A stretch of 64,000 nucleotides of DNA from Sisyra terminalis (lineage: Eukaryota > Arthropoda > Insecta > Neuroptera > Sisyridae). Both the position numbers and the translations under genes were made by a program. Numbering within the stretch: the first letter of the stretch is position 1; each line of letters opens with the position of its first letter. The DNA lies in NCBI GenBank assembly GCA_958496175.1, contig OY292277.1, forward strand, positions 48,619,050-48,683,049. Reading direction: 5' to 3'. The notes beneath the pieces were generated by a model. That model did not search any database and was not told where the DNA came from. It saw nothing but the letters and a program-made list of their open reading frames with translations. Shown here piece after piece: positions 23,348 through 35,842 of the stretch.

Positions 23348-24305
23348 CTAGCTGATCCCCGCAACTTCGTCTGCGTACCGTAGGTGTAGATTATGTTTTC
23401 TTTTCAAATTTGCCATTTGTAATGGTATATGAAATTTTTTTTTTTTATTTTTCTTATTTTTTTTACGAAAAACATAATCATACCTGAAAACACTATTTTG
23501 TCAACTTTAAAAAGACACATTTAAAAAACTGTTGCAAAGAATAAAATTGTTCTATGTAATAATCAATTAATTTTCAAAAAATATTTATAAATATTTAACA
23601 AGAGTATGTCTATTGCGTATAACTACGGTAGGTATACATACCGTCGACCAAATAATCTGTAAATCAATCAACATCTATACTTAAATAAAAAATATCGCCA
23701 AGTTCAACAAAGTTGGTCTTAATTATAAGTAAATAGCGGTGACCATGCGACATTTTTCAAATAAGTTACATTTTTAAACTTGTGATATCTTTCGAATGGA
23801 ATGTTCAAATTGAATAACTCAAAAAGTTTACAATGGTATTGAAGCAAACTTAAATATGAAGTCATTTATTTTGATAAGGATTAATCTCAAAGTATAAATA
23901 AAAGAGCTTTTACAACGGTGGCATTTGTATATATTTTTTAAAATGAAAAAAACACTTATTGTGACATAACTATAATAGTTAGGCATATGCTGTTGCTCTA
24001 TTTTTTGTAGATAATGATATGTTCTGCAAAATCGTTCCACATTATTTTGTTCTATAACCAATAGTTTTCGCAGCGCACGCGATAAAAGAATGTTTTTTGT
24101 TTTTTGGTAATTTTTTCAGACCTTGGGTTACATTATTGGAGTTTTAGTATGAATGCCTAACTTTTTTGAAAATTTAATATAGCTTATGTTCACCGGAAAT
24201 AGTGTAGCTTCGCAACAGTGAAAGAATTTTTCAAATCGGTCAAGTAGTTTCGGAGCCTATTCAAAGCAAACAAACAATAAAATCTTTCCTCTTTATAATA
24301 ATAGA
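23348..24305 (-). mobile_element. Helitron-like element, copy 2
   Basis: On the minus strand it starts TCTATTATTATAAAGAGG (24305 downward), contains 'aataggctccgaaactactt' and 'accgatttgaaaaattcttt', and ends 'acgaagttgcggggatcag' followed by CTAG (23351-23348). It is preceded by A and followed by T on that strand, the A|T insertion context expected for Helitrons, with no target duplication. The first and last few hundred bases match the shorter copy at 12996-13301; the middle is extra sequence with no Rep/helicase motifs. It is therefore non-autonomous. Confidence 0.7.
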
Positions 24306-24427
24306 TAGATGAATGCGCCAATCTATTCGGGAATGCATTATTAATTGAGAAAAGGCACATAAACCGATTAAATCTTTATCAAACTATGTAAAAAACATTA
24401 TTGTAGAGTTTCAGATCCTCGATGATG

Positions 24428-24554
24428 ATAAATTGGTAAAAATATTCAGAGGACTAGGATCAATTAATAATCAGCCGAAACGTCGCGTATGTAATAAATA
24501 GTTTTGACTGATTATTATTTAATCCTAGTCATCTGAATATTTTTACCAATTTAT
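24428..24554. repeat. Near-perfect palindrome with 49-base arms
   Basis: The left arm (24428-24476: ataaattggtaaaaatattc ... taataatcagcc) and the right arm (24506-24554) are inverted copies with about four mismatches around a 29-base loop that begins 'gaaacgtcgcg'. The hairpin with a GAAACGTC loop recalls Penelope-like terminal hairpins, but no CTGANGA is present, so I do not call a ribozyme. Confidence 0.8.
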
Positions 24555-24649
24555 GTAAAAAACTAGCGACTATAAACTAAACTTAGAGAAATTTACAGAA
24601 AAAATAAAACTATATTCTGCTACAGGAAAATTTGACTTCTGATTTTTAA

Positions 24650-25815
24650 ATAATGGATTAACAAGCAAATTTGCCCATGTCAGCTACTAGCAAACAATTG
24701 GATACTAATAAAACATTAAATTGGAAAAAATTCATTGCTCCAAATAAAGTGGTAGTATTAGATAGGGGTCAGCTCTGTATAAGAAATTGTGTGTTAACTA
24801 CTAAGGCAACTATTGAGGCATTGGGAAATATCAATGATGAATTTCTAAAAAGTAACTCCTCCATTCAAAGTATTCGTAGGAAAAACCAAAAAGAGCATGA
24901 GAAGCTATAAAAATCGATTCTTAAAATTTAGTACCCGATACTGTAACTATCCATTAGGATGGTAAACTCATCCTGGCTTTAAATAATGCATTAATGCAAT
25001 TAATGCATAAAAATCAAAAGGAGAAGGATTACTGATGGTTATTTCATATGGTAATAAAGAACAACTTATCGTTGTACCAAAATTTTACAACTCTTTGGGA
25101 AGAAAAACAGGCAATTTGAACGCCATTATTGACTGGAATCTTGAAAATAAAGTACAAAACCTTTGTTTTGATACTACTGCTTCAAATACAGGCTGTATTA
25201 ATGGGACTTCTGTGCTTCTTGAGCAGAAACTAAGTAAAGAAATGCATCCTTTTACTTGTTGACATCACGTCTACGAATTAGTATTCAAAGGCGAGTTTGA
25301 AGAAAAAATTAGCCAGACAATTAAAAAGTCTTGACATTCGATTGTTGAAAAATTTCCGTGAAAGTTGAAAAAATATGAAATTCAAGAAAATACAGAATAG
25401 TACAGAAAAGTTGTCATGCCTCAATGTATGATAAATGAACTAAATCTTTGAATTTTACCGAATTGAATTAACTAATGAAATCACTAAAGATGATTATTAA
25501 GAATTACTTTACTGAAATTAGCTATTGACATCCAACACTAAACCTTGGCTGTAATGCAATTTAGCTTTAAAAGCAATTAAGCTGGTGATATTTTTATGCG
25601 TTTTGAAGGCCATGAAATCTTTCGATAAAAATAGACAAATGTATCTCAAAATCAACGTTACAGAAATTCTCCCAGCATTTATGGTATTTAATTGATGAGT
25701 TGTCGTCTTGTCCCTTAATGATGATGTAGACCAAAACCAAAAATAAAAATTATACAACGATTAAACGCTTTACCTCATCCAAAGAAGAACTTAGTGGCTC
25801 ATTTTACGGTTAGTC
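24650..25815 (+). pseudogene. Transposase-like relic (hAT-type superfamily, family 1)
   Basis: Two open pieces lie in order. The first, 24671-24910, reads 'TLNWKKFIAPNKVVVLDRGQ' and later 'TTKATIEALGNINDEF'. The second, 25035-25262, includes 'VISYGNKEQLIVVPKF', 'IIDWNLENKVQNLCFDTTAS' and 'LLEQKL'. Beyond the stop at 25262 the reading continues with 'HHVYELVFKGEFEEKI'. Around 25640-25800, 'STLQKFSQHLWYLIDEL' and 'SSKKNLVAHF' appear. I know this order from a widespread insect and cnidarian transposase-like family, in which 'cys-phe-asp-thr-thr-ala-ser-asn-thr-gly' marks the catalytic core and the His-His-xx-Tyr-Glu motif follows. Assignment to hAT is by general resemblance. Stops and shifts make it dead. 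Confidence 0.65.
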
Positions 25816-26279
25816 TGGCAAGTAATAATATAAATTATATTTATCGCTGAGATATATGATTAGGGTACACTTATTTTTAATTTCAGAGAAAATCATCGAT
25901 GAATTTGGTTCAATCAAGTTATATTATAAGTAGAAAAAGCAAATGTTGAAAAAGAAAAACTAAATAATGTCCTTTTAATAATAAATAGTCAATAAATATA
26001 AGATACAAAGCAGCGTTTTCTAAATTAACAAAAGTCTTATATTCCTGTATGGATTCTACATTAATTTTTATATTAAAACTTTGAAATCAAGTTGGCATGG
26101 GTTATTGTTCTTCGATATCGATAATATTTAATATTTTAGTAATTTGAGTCAAATTGAAAAAGAAATAGTGTATGCGTATCGAAATTCGAAAAAAAAATTT
26201 TGACCTTATAATTCGGGATACCCTAAATTGTACGTTTTTTTTTTTAAAGAATCTTATAAACCACTTAACGTATGACGAA
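25816..26279. other. AT-rich spacer between two transposase relics
   Basis: No coding remnant is recognised. The words 'attagggtacac' (25869) and 'gggataccctaaatt' (26216) might be remnants of element ends, but I cannot pair them. Confidence 0.3.
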
Positions 26280-27440
26280 AATTTATTAAATTTAAATTTA
26301 TTTCAATTATTGGAGAAACACATTGGTGGGCTAAAGATAAGCGTTTAAGAAAAATGTTTGGTACATTTAATAGTAGGTACATAAGGAATTATATTTTTCG
26401 TCGATGTTCTGCAGACTTTCTATTAAATCTTTATATCCGAAAAGTTTAACAAAGAAATTAGACATCGAGGAAACACTATTTGGACTGCGTTTCTAAAATT
26501 TTATATTATTTTAACCGCAAAAATATTTTTTACGAATTTCTGAAGAAACAACACCTTTGTCATAATACAAACATCAGGTATGGATATTGCAATTGCTTTG
26601 TTATGGTAAAAATATGATTGGTTTTTATTAAATACAAAGAGACTTTAATTTTGTATATCAAACAGCACTACATTTTGCATTGGCAAAATTGAAAGCATTG
26701 GGAATTTTGATTACTTAAAAATTGAAGAAATTTTATGTCTAACAAATAGAAGAATTAAACGGATAATTCTAACGATAGATTCCGTATAAGTGTGCATAAT
26801 GCTATAATGGATGCAGTTACTAGTAACATGAATAAATGATTTTTAAAAAAATATCCTCTTTCTAGTGATATATTCTATTTAAATCCAAATAATTTCCCAC
26901 AAATTTCAAGTATTATTGTTCCTAGTCATATTTTGGAACATTTTACTTATTAAATAAATCAAAAATTAAATAAAAATAATACGAAGGGAATTTTGAAATC
27001 TTAACTAATAGATTTTCAAAAAATTGGAAAACTTTAAATGCTATTTTAGCAAAAGTGGAGTGTTTTGTGATGAAGAAGATGATCAAGAGATTAATACAGG
27101 AAGATCATACTAATCATGCAATACAATTGTATTGTATGCTGTTATAAAGTTTTCCAAAAATTTCATTTTGATGCATTAGCAAAATCTTATTTATTTTTAG
27201 TGCACAAATTTGTTATTAAGTACTTTACAATCAACACAAGTATCTTGTGAGAGATCATTTTCAAAGTTGAAATATATTATAAATTGTCTAAGAAATTGTT
27301 TAAGTCAAAACATTTGGAAAGCATTTAAATGCTTATGGTATGTGAAAAAGATATTCTAAATAACGTTGACAATAAAAGAGTAACTGATGAGAGAAAAAAG
27401 TAAAATATTAAAACACATGTTTAATTAATAATATTAAAGA
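26280..27440 (+). pseudogene. hAT transposase relic (family 2, DUF4371/ZMYM-like)
   Basis: Mixed-frame reading gives 'GETHWWAKDKRLRKMF' and 'RYIRNYIFRRCSADFLLN' near 26310-26430, then a decayed middle. Around 26785-26935 it gives 'RFRISVHNAIMDAVTSN' and 'IFYLNPNNFPQISS'. At 27235-27350 the C-terminal dimerisation region is clear: 'STQVSCERSFSKLKYIINCL' followed by 'RNCLSQNIWKAFKCLW'. Cys-Glu-Arg-Ser-Phe-Ser-Lys-Leu-Lys is the signature of hAT dimerisation domains. In the family the protein catalyses cut-and-paste movement. Here many stops and frameshifts remain and no termini were found. Confidence 0.75.
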
Positions 27441-28179
27441 ACTTATTTTTAATCATTTAATTTTGATTTTTGATGCAATTATTAAAAATTCCATTCCATT
27501 GACCTGATCAAGTACGTCTTATAAGATTAGAGATATCATATTAAAATGTAAGAATTGCATAAAAATTAGTTAAGCTAACTTTGATCAAACTGAATTTTTA
27601 AAATATGAAAATGCAAAGTAGCGAAAGTCTATGTACAAAATGCATCTCAACTAGATAACAGGAAGTATGTTAATTATCATCCCAAAAAAATTGTCGCCAT
27701 CAATCAAAAACGCGAAATTAATATAAAGGGTTTAATAATAAAAAGACTGCCATAGAAATATTAAAAGGAAACATAGTAAAACAAACCGTATATATTAATC
27801 AATCGGAAATATTATCAATTAAGAAATAAATCATTTTACCTTTGATTAATCAGAATCTTCACTTGTCACCAACTTCACTACATTCTAATTTGATATTTAA
27901 GTAATCATCCAATAAATTATAATTAGTTTTATCAAAAATATCACAAAACTTTAAGAACAATAACTTGCACATTTTTATTAACAATTTTTCGAAATCAATA
28001 GTTACACAATTAAAAATGCAAATGCAATTTAGTTTTAGCAACGACATAATTACTCCATTAATGAGAAGCCAACTTGTTTATTAAATTTTGACTTTCAATT
28101 TTTTTTTCAATTCGGCTACGTTCGTTTTGTGCAAATTTGGATTAAATCGCTCGATATCGGAAACGCAAAAACAATATGT
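27441..28179. other. Non-coding AT-rich DNA
   Basis: No gene or mobile-element signature is visible. Confidence 0.45.
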
Positions 28180-28560
28180 TTATTCTTGTCTTACTCATGG
28201 AGTTTTATAACTTACCATCTTTGTCACTTGAAAAATTATTTTTACGATTAAATTTAAAATTGTTGTTCTTGTCTTTCACATTTGACTTTTCAATTCTGTT
28301 TCTGTCACATTACAACTATCGAAAAAATTAAGTATTTAATATAAACCTACTTCGATCGAACTAAAATTTTCAATTAATACAATATAGATACTTATTTTTG
28401 TCTTACATATTTGGTTTTTATATTTACTATCTTTGTCACTTTTAAAATTATTGTTAACATTAAATTTAAAAAAGTTGTTCTTGTCTTTCAGGTTTAAATT
28501 TTTAATTCTGTTTCTGTCACACCACAATTATCGAAAAAATTAAATATTTAAAATAAGGTA
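28180..28560. repeat. Tandem duplication, two units of about 212 bp
   Basis: The units start near 28184 and 28396. Both carry 'ttgtcttac', 'atctttgtcactt', 'aaagttgttcttgtctttca'-like wording, 'aattctgtttctgtcaca' and 'ctatcgaaaaaattaa'. Divergence is moderate. The minus-strand open frame at 28336-28527 lies within the second unit and is not a gene. Confidence 0.8.
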
Positions 28561-29001
28561 ACTTCGATCAAACTGAAATTTTAATAGATGAAAACGTATG
28601 GAGGTATAAGTCTATATGCAAAATTAGTCATAAATGACTTAAAAATGTTCTTTATTAATATGCAAATATTATAAAGCTGTAAATGATTAACTTTATTTGC
28701 TAAAGATCAAAAAAAAAATGCTTAAATAAAAATTCCTAAAACGATTTCCTATTGGTCCAGCATTGAAATGACCTTTTAATACGAAACTTCAAGATCCCAT
28801 GGACATTTTCTTGTGACAAGTGTACCATAACACAAAGGGAATGGTGGTTTAAATCATTTTAACATTATGTTAATGACTTATTTCATTTTTATATTATATA
28901 TTATATATCATTTATAATCTATGCTACCTCTATTCCCAAAAAAAACATTAATAGTAGTTTTAAGGATATAAAAATGTTTTTCAAGATGAAAAATGTTTCT
29001 G
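28561..29001. other. Non-coding AT-rich DNA
   Basis: Nothing recognisable is present before the start of the foldback element that follows. Confidence 0.4.
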
Positions 29002-30269
29002 AAAGGGTCTAGCAGGATCCATATGGCGAGTTGGCCCCCAAATAGGAACCTATGTCGAAACTTTTGTTAAAATATCGGCTTGATATATGGTACAAACACA
29101 TTTTATACACTTTTCGCGACCAATTCCTCTTTGACGTTGAGATATGGACAAAAATGTCCCACCGCATGACTATTTTTCAAAGTTATATATCTCAAAAACT
29201 AATTAAGCTAGAGAAGTGAAACCAATTATTTTACAGAGTATATCATATATTATTTTAGAATTTTTAGAAAAAAAAATATACAAAAAAAATCCAAAAAAAC
29301 AAATGAAATAAAATTCTTTTTGTGTTCTCTGTTAACAATCACAAAAAAATAAATATATTTTATGCTTCTACATGAGCACTATAACTCAAAAAAATTGAGT
29401 GAAAAAATAGTTGGTCCAACACCTTGAAAAAAAATAAAATGTAATTTACGCCTAATAGTATACCTTGGTTCTATTTTTTTTCGAAGTGTTTCACCAACTT
29501 TTTTTTCACAAAACTTCAATTAAAAATAGGCCACATATAGGAGCAAAACATACATTATTTTCATAATTATAAGTCAAAGGAACCATAAAAAAAAAATTTT
29601 TATTAGTTTTTTTGTTTTTCTATATTAACTCTTAAGATGATTACTTTCAAGATCAAAATAATTGATCCCAAAAGAAAAAAAAAACAACTAGCGTTCAATT
29701 TTTATTAAATAAGAATACAAAAAAAATATTATTACTGTTATAATTTATTACAACTGGAATACTATGCGTCTCCAATTAATTAATTAATTAAAACCGAGGT
29801 ATACTATTAGGCGTAAATCACATTTCATTTTTTTCAAGGTGTTGCACCAACTATTTTTTCACGCAATTTTTATGAGTTATAGTGCTCATATAGATGCATA
29901 AAATATATTTTTTTCGTGATTGTCATTTTCAGAGAACACATTAAAAAAAATATTTCATTTGTTTTTTGGATTTTTATCGCATATTTTTTTTTCTGAAAAT
30001 TTCAAAAAAATATATGATATACCCTGTAAAATAATCTAAAAGTCTTACGTTGGTTTCACTTCTCTAGCTTATTTAGTTTTTGAGATATATAACTTTGAAA
30101 AATAGCCATGCCGGGGGACATTTTTGCCAATATCTCAAAGTCAAAGAGGAATTTGGTCGTGAAAAGTAAATAAAATGTGTTTGTATATCTAGCCGATATT
30201 TTAATAAAAGTTTTGATTTAGGTTCTTATTTGGGGGCCAAGTCGCCATGTGGATCCTGCTAGACCCTTT
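29002..30269. mobile_element. Foldback element, family G, copy 1 (1.27 kb)
   Basis: The ends aaagggtctagcaggatcca (29002) and its inverted match finishing 'ggatcctgctagaccctt' (30269) close arms of about 500 bases. Shared landmarks are 'tggcccccaaata', 'aaacttttgttaaaatatcg', 'ttcctctttgac', 'gttatatatctcaaaaacta', 'tacgcctaatagtatacctt' and 'gttggtgcaaca'-like words. The centre is AT-rich and non-coding. A partial copy with an internal deletion lies at 46609-47262 and a fragment at 48118-48280. Flanking octamers do not match, so no target duplication is claimed. Confidence 0.85.
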
Positions 30270-31295
30270 TGATTTCATTTTTTTTTGTTTTTATTTAATA
30301 TAATACTTCGGAACACTGAAGCTAGAAGAATTTAATTTTTAAGGACCACTTACAATAAATTAGTCTCCTTGTAGAATTCTTGCATTTCCTAAGACTATAA
30401 CACCAATTTTCCCCTTATATGTCACCTTTTCCATGTAAAATTGAAGACAAATTTAAGAGTATATTTTTGAAATATTAATATTATAAATTAATATTATAAA
30501 TTTAAGACATATTCTGTTTTAAGTGAAAAAACTGAACTTGAAAATTTTCCCAAACTAACAGAATATAATCACCAAATGAAAGGAGTAAATATATATTTTA
30601 ATAATACGAAGAAAGTATGAAGAAATTTCAACATCTTTAATAGTTTTGTTATGAACACCATTCATGCCGTGCTAGTTGCAAAATCCTTCTTACTTAACCA
30701 AATATGATTTTCCACGCCAGACACCATTACTGTTGACGTTTATTTTATGAAACCGCATTCCTTAATGCATTCTGAACTTAAATTTTCCACAGTGCAGTGT
30801 GCAGTAATTGCAATAAACTAGACGCTTTTTGAATGGATTCATTCCGTCCGATTATGATTCCCCAACAATTTTGTATCCGATTAAAATGCATTCGTTACAT
30901 AAACTATGTAATATTGAAGACAAAAGTTACTCTTTTTACGAAAAAAAAAATGCATACAATCTGGAAAAGTTTTCTTTTCTTTTTGGATGTTTATATTGTT
31001 CAGTTGCAGCAACTACTTAATTGCATTTTAAAGTCTTTGAAATATGTCAGATATTTTTTAATACTGGATTTCTTCTTCAATGAATTAAATTTTATTTGAA
31101 TTGAACTATATAGAACTTTAATGAAATACGCTTTTTATTACAATAGAAACGATTATTTCCAGCTTTAAAAATTATTGGTGTGATTAAAATGAAAATGTTT
31201 TTCCAATACCCTCATACATAAAAGTAACGCAACCGTGAATAATTTTCATTCGTATAAAAAAGCTATTATTACGTTTTTATTTTAAAACGAAAATT

Positions 31296-31368
<73 letters not shown>

Positions 31369-32770
31369 TTTTCAATTTTAAACGTGAAAGATCTTTTTCC
31401 AGCATCAACAGTTTTTCGCTGCTATAACCATTCGGGGTTAATTTAATTTTCATTTATATTCCTTATTGAATTCGATAAACAAATTGCCGGAACAGCCGTT
31501 CATGCATTATAGAAAAGGGACCTTTTGATCGTAATAAATATAATTCACGAAAATGCTCGGCTTATACGAATTTAAGATAACTATAAGAGAAAAGGTATTT
31601 ACACACTCAATTCCGGTTTTCCTACAAAAAAAAAACGTACTAATTCGAAGATCGTTTAAATGTTTTATTTATTTACGGATAAAGAATTGTTGAATGTACC
31701 GTTAAGTACTTATAACAGTTCAGGAGAGAAATTCAGTACTGGAAAAAAAATTCGTAAACTTAATATTTTCATGCATGGAATTGACTTTTACCTTTAAATA
31801 AAAATCTTTCGTGTACCCTATTCTTTTTCCATGCAAATGCAATGACAAATAGTTTAAATTTGGGACACTTTTTTGTAGTCCATAGTTGACTTTAAATGAG
31901 GCATATAAATTAATTTGATTTATTATTAAAGGCCACTTTAACTTTTATGGTAATAGATGTCTTTACCTAAACGTGGAAAACGGGAATATTGTCACTAAAG
32001 ATTATAAAGGTAGCTGGATTGTTGTGTCAGGTGAGCTTAAAACGTATGCAAATCTCATTTTAAATAAACTGAACCTTTAAATTTTTTACCAACTAACCTT
32101 TTAATGTCAAACTTCTCAACTACCTTTCGAATATAAAAGGTATATCACACAAAATTACATTTTCAATGATTTTTTTTTGTCCTTTTTAAGCAACATTAAA
32201 GTCACTTTTAAAGATTCAAAAGAAACTCTTAATTTGTTCAAGAAGTTATTGAAGTAGAACTATTTAATTTGTATATACGAAAAGTCCACGATTCAACCCC
32301 AAATTTAGTGAGCTATGAAGAAAAAAATTAGTTTCTCTAATTAAATCAAACATTCCTCTGCAACTTTTGAAATAATGAGATTTTAGTTCAAAGATCGTGG
32401 TACCGTTGCCTGGCTTCAGGCTGTGGGTACCTTGTTGGGATGATCGTTAGAAATTTATTCAACCCAGAGGTAATTAAATCATATGATTCGTAAAGTGGGG
32501 CAATTAAGACTAGTTCCTGCATTGTAATTGGAGATTGTAAAATTTGGCAAAAATAATGAAATGCAAATTTCTGTTAGATATGCGTAATAATGATGAAATT
32601 AATCGGATGAAAAAATATGTTCGGAAATTGATCAATGAATTGGGGGAAATCTGAAAAAGGATTACCTAAAATATATTTTTTCGGAAAATTTTGAAGTGAA
32701 TTTAATTTAATTTTCACGGGATTATATTTGTTAAGTGAATTATTCCGTTGTGTTTCAATTTTATTTGGTA
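30270..32770. other. Non-coding DNA, little repeated sequence
   Basis: No gene is supported. Two overlapping short open frames near 30829-31099 show no domain. Apart from the AT microsatellite at 31299-31362 I see no repeat. A short perfect hairpin-forming stretch (ggtaccgttgcctgg ... ctgtgggtacc, 32399-32430) is present but unexplained. Confidence 0.45.
31299..31362. repeat. (AT)n microsatellite, about 32 repeats
   Basis: An uninterrupted run of alternating A and T fills this interval, by far the longest simple repeat in the window. It could be polymorphic and could extrude as a cruciform, but nothing shows a function. Confidence 0.98.
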
Positions 32771-33237
32771 CTTGCTGAACCCCGGAAAAGTTGTCCTGCC
32801 AGTCTATGGCTGTGAATGGATCTAAATAAATAAATTAAATTTAGTAAAAAAAAAAGCTTGTGAATTATTAGAATCATCTCCCTTATCAACCCGCAGCATC
32901 TCTCGCTGTACCAATTATAATTTACCTTCAAAGTATACATTTATCAATTACGTTTTGAGAAAATTTGCTCTACCTCTAAAAATCACTGCACTATCATAAC
33001 AATGAAGTATTGGCAGTTAGTGGCTATTGTATTGACCATTGAAAAATCAATTTTCTTGCGGTCGCAGGTATGTTACTGACGTAAGAAAAAGATAAAAACA
33101 ATCTTTAAAGCGGATTATATACCGTCAAAATTTGAGCTAAATCGATGCAGAACTTTTTGAGTTTTTGATATCTACCCAAACCAATATAATAATTTTATAT
33201 ATGTTGATAAAAGTTAGATTCTTAATTGTTAATTTAA

Positions 33238-33952
33238 GGGGTTATATACAGTTAGAAGGCCGAAAAAAAGCGAATTTTCCAGAATTTTTGCAGAGAAAAC
33301 TTTTAAATTTATTGATTTAAAAAATTGTACACATATTGTGGTATCTTTTAAACTGTATTTTAAGACTTAGTATTAGTAAAAATATTTATTTGGAAAGGAG
33401 CTACAGCTGATCTCCGGGAGCTCCTCCCAAAAAAGACGTTTTGCGGTGACCACTATATCTCTGAACTGGGTCCTTTGAATTTAAAAACCAAACAGATTTC
33501 GTTAAAGTAAAGTCAAATATAGTAATTAATCGAAGGAATAAGCAAAATAAATTTTTTTGGCAAAATGGTGGTTTCTCAAAAAAAAAAAAACGATTTTTGA
33601 CCAAAATTTCGACCCTAAATTGTATATAAAAAAAATAATATTTATCGGTGAGAAAAAATCTTCGAATAGTTACTAAGAAATATATTTAAGAAGCTTGTGT
33701 TAAAATTTGAGACTAATCGGTTTAGCCGTTTTGTAGTAATGTTGGTCACCAACTTTGAAAACACCATTTCGAAAAAAACGCGTTAAAAGTTTGAAAAGCA
33801 CTTTACCTTTTTTTTGTCAAATTTGAGTGTTACTTCGAAAATATTCACCGGAACGATATGAATTTTTCTATATGTATTCTTAAATGTATGTACATTAAGA
33901 AAAAAAAATAAAATAAAATGATTTTTTGAAAATGCTAACTGTATATAACCCC
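33238..33952. mobile_element. MITE with TTAA target sites (715 bp)
   Basis: The ends are ggggttatatacagttag (33238-33255) and its exact inverse ctaactgtatataacccc (33935-33952). Each is flanked by TTAA (33234-33237 and 33953-33956). TTAA duplication is characteristic of piggyBac and Kolobok-type transposases, and the GG start fits Kolobok better. The inside is non-coding, with several poly-A/T stretches. It sits in the DNA that interrupts repeat X. Confidence 0.85.
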
Positions 33953-33957
33953 TTAAA

Positions 33958-34219
33958 TCAGAGGCTGCCAAAGATTTCCAACCCGTGGACCGAAAAGGGC
34001 ACCCTTGAAATTTTTTTCAACCCGCGAGATGCATCAGACTTTTATAAAATGTATACATTTTAGAATGACCAAAGTGGTGAAAATCAATATTTATTAAAAA
34101 AATTTACGGTGTACCTAAATTTAGTATGGAAAATTTTAGATATAATATCAAAAGTGGCCCGCGGAGACATGATGCATTTCCGAAGTGGTCTGCAATATCA
34201 TTTGGGTTTTCCACCCCTA
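33958..34219. mobile_element. Possible hAT-type MITE next to the TTAA element
   Basis: The left end cagaggctgccaaagatttc (33958) and, inverted, the right end taggggtggaaaacccaaat (from 34219) both resemble hAT termini, and 'tggcccgcggagacatgatg' lies inside. The two ends match each other only loosely and no 8-bp duplication is evident, so this is tentative. Confidence 0.4.
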
Positions 34220-34975
34220 ATTTCAAGTATGCTGATTTTTCGATATCTTAAAAAAGAACATTGATATTTAATTAAAGGATCCAATTTATATCCAATAAAT
34301 GGGTGTCCGTTTATTTATTTTAATCGGTCTTCTTCTGAATGATATTTTTATTATTAATAATTAAACGTAAATAGGCATCCATTTCTTCTGAAGAAAAATT
34401 AGTTGAACTTGATTACAAAGTTTCTATCAAATCCGTAAAGCTGTCTTCAGATTGGAACCATAAATGAAATCAAAATAAAATATTGGTACAACTACTTAGA
34501 TTAAACTTGTTTGTGACCTTCCTTATACTTTTATTCTGGGGGAAATCCTAATAAGTACCTGAAAATTAAATATTATCAAAATCAATAAATCTGTCCTTCA
34601 ATCATAGAATTCAGGTAGAAGAAATTTACGTTCAATTTGATCAATCTATGGTCCATAATGTTCAATATTGTGATCAAACCGATTAAATTCCAAATAGGTG
34701 TGAAATTGAAAAAAAATTGTACCTGCTCTTAACTGGCAATAATAAATAATATAGTAATGAGATAAAGGCAAGTTCAAAGGTTTCATTTATAGAATCGAAA
34801 AAAGGTGTTAATGTATTTATAATTGACAACAAACAATAAATACCTCAAACTGGTTCAGATTCCTTAAACGAAATATTTAAAGCTGCCATTCTCTCATTTT
34901 GGCCTTCATGCTTTTACTATATTATTTCTTATCAACAGTTGAGCATAAACTTGAAATTTTCGCATACATACAAAT

Positions 34976-35842
34976 TAATAATAATTTTAATTTTTTTATC
35001 AAACAAACCAAATTTCAATTCATGATTTCATTAAATTAATTTGTGTACGGTAATAATATTAAATACATTTAAAAAATAATGCAGTTTACAAATTTCCTGC
35101 GTTACAATTGATATGTAGATTGTAAGTACTTGATTACATTATATGCATTTTAATAAAATATCAGAGGACCTGGTGAACTTTGTTCCACCTAAAATTGAAT
35201 TGCGAAAATTAATTGATATCGGTAATATTGCTTCATTTTTAATTATTAAATTACTAATAATAATTATTAACAATTAAATTAATAAACATTGTATTTTACT
35301 TATTTAGATTTACATCTATAATAACATTAAACTTGTTAAAACTCATATGCAAAAAAAATCTTTAAGTTCTCACCTATTGATGATTTTAAAGACATATATA
35401 GATATTTTTTAACACATTTTTATTATTGAATATTTCGTGTTCTTTAAAATTGTATTATTTTTTTTACCAATTCGATTCTAAAGTCGCTATTATTCAGGGA
35501 CTGGAAACTTACTAGGAATGTTCCTGTTTTCTTCAGTACTTCCTTAAACATAATATTTGCTTTATGCGCCAAATGACGTCACATGAAAACAACTGTTATA
35601 TTTTTGAATATTGGCCAAGAAATTTTAAGAATCATTTCATATCCTTTCAACTAAGGAGCATAATGGATCAGGTGGTAGGACCAATTGGGACAATTTTACG
35701 TTTCCACCTGCACAACATAACCCAGTAGATACACAGCTGTATTTTAACACCTTACAATATTGGCAAATGATTGTTATTTCCCCAATGATTCCAAATTACA
35801 ATAAACATTAAAATCCTGGTTGCTTTCATCCATGGTGTGGTA
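34976..35842. other. Non-coding AT-rich DNA
   Basis: No gene or recognised element. Words such as 'aaatgacgtcacatg' near 35570 are noted but unexplained. Confidence 0.4.

Larger units (their letters stand above)
32771..34975 (-). repeat. Interspersed repeat X, copy 2, interrupted
   Basis: The minus strand reproduces 13303-14082 in two blocks: 34975-34439 (left part, with 'ttatggttccaatctgaaga') and 33034-32771 (right part, with 'gcagtgatttttagaggtag', 'cgtaattgataaatgtatac' and 'catagactggcaggacaac'). In the other copy the two blocks are contiguous at 'gacagctcaatac'. The 1.4 kb between them (33035-34438) is therefore a later insertion or set of insertions. The terminal CTAG of the other copy is CAAG here. 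Confidence 0.75.

Noticed and set aside
24471..24490. Hammerhead motif in the 24.4-kb hairpin (GAAACGTC)
   Set aside because: No CTGANGA lies at a workable distance on either strand.
29002..30269. Foldback G as a complete element with an 8-bp target duplication
   Set aside because: The flanking octamers tgtttctg and tgatttca agree at only half their positions, so I make no duplication claim.
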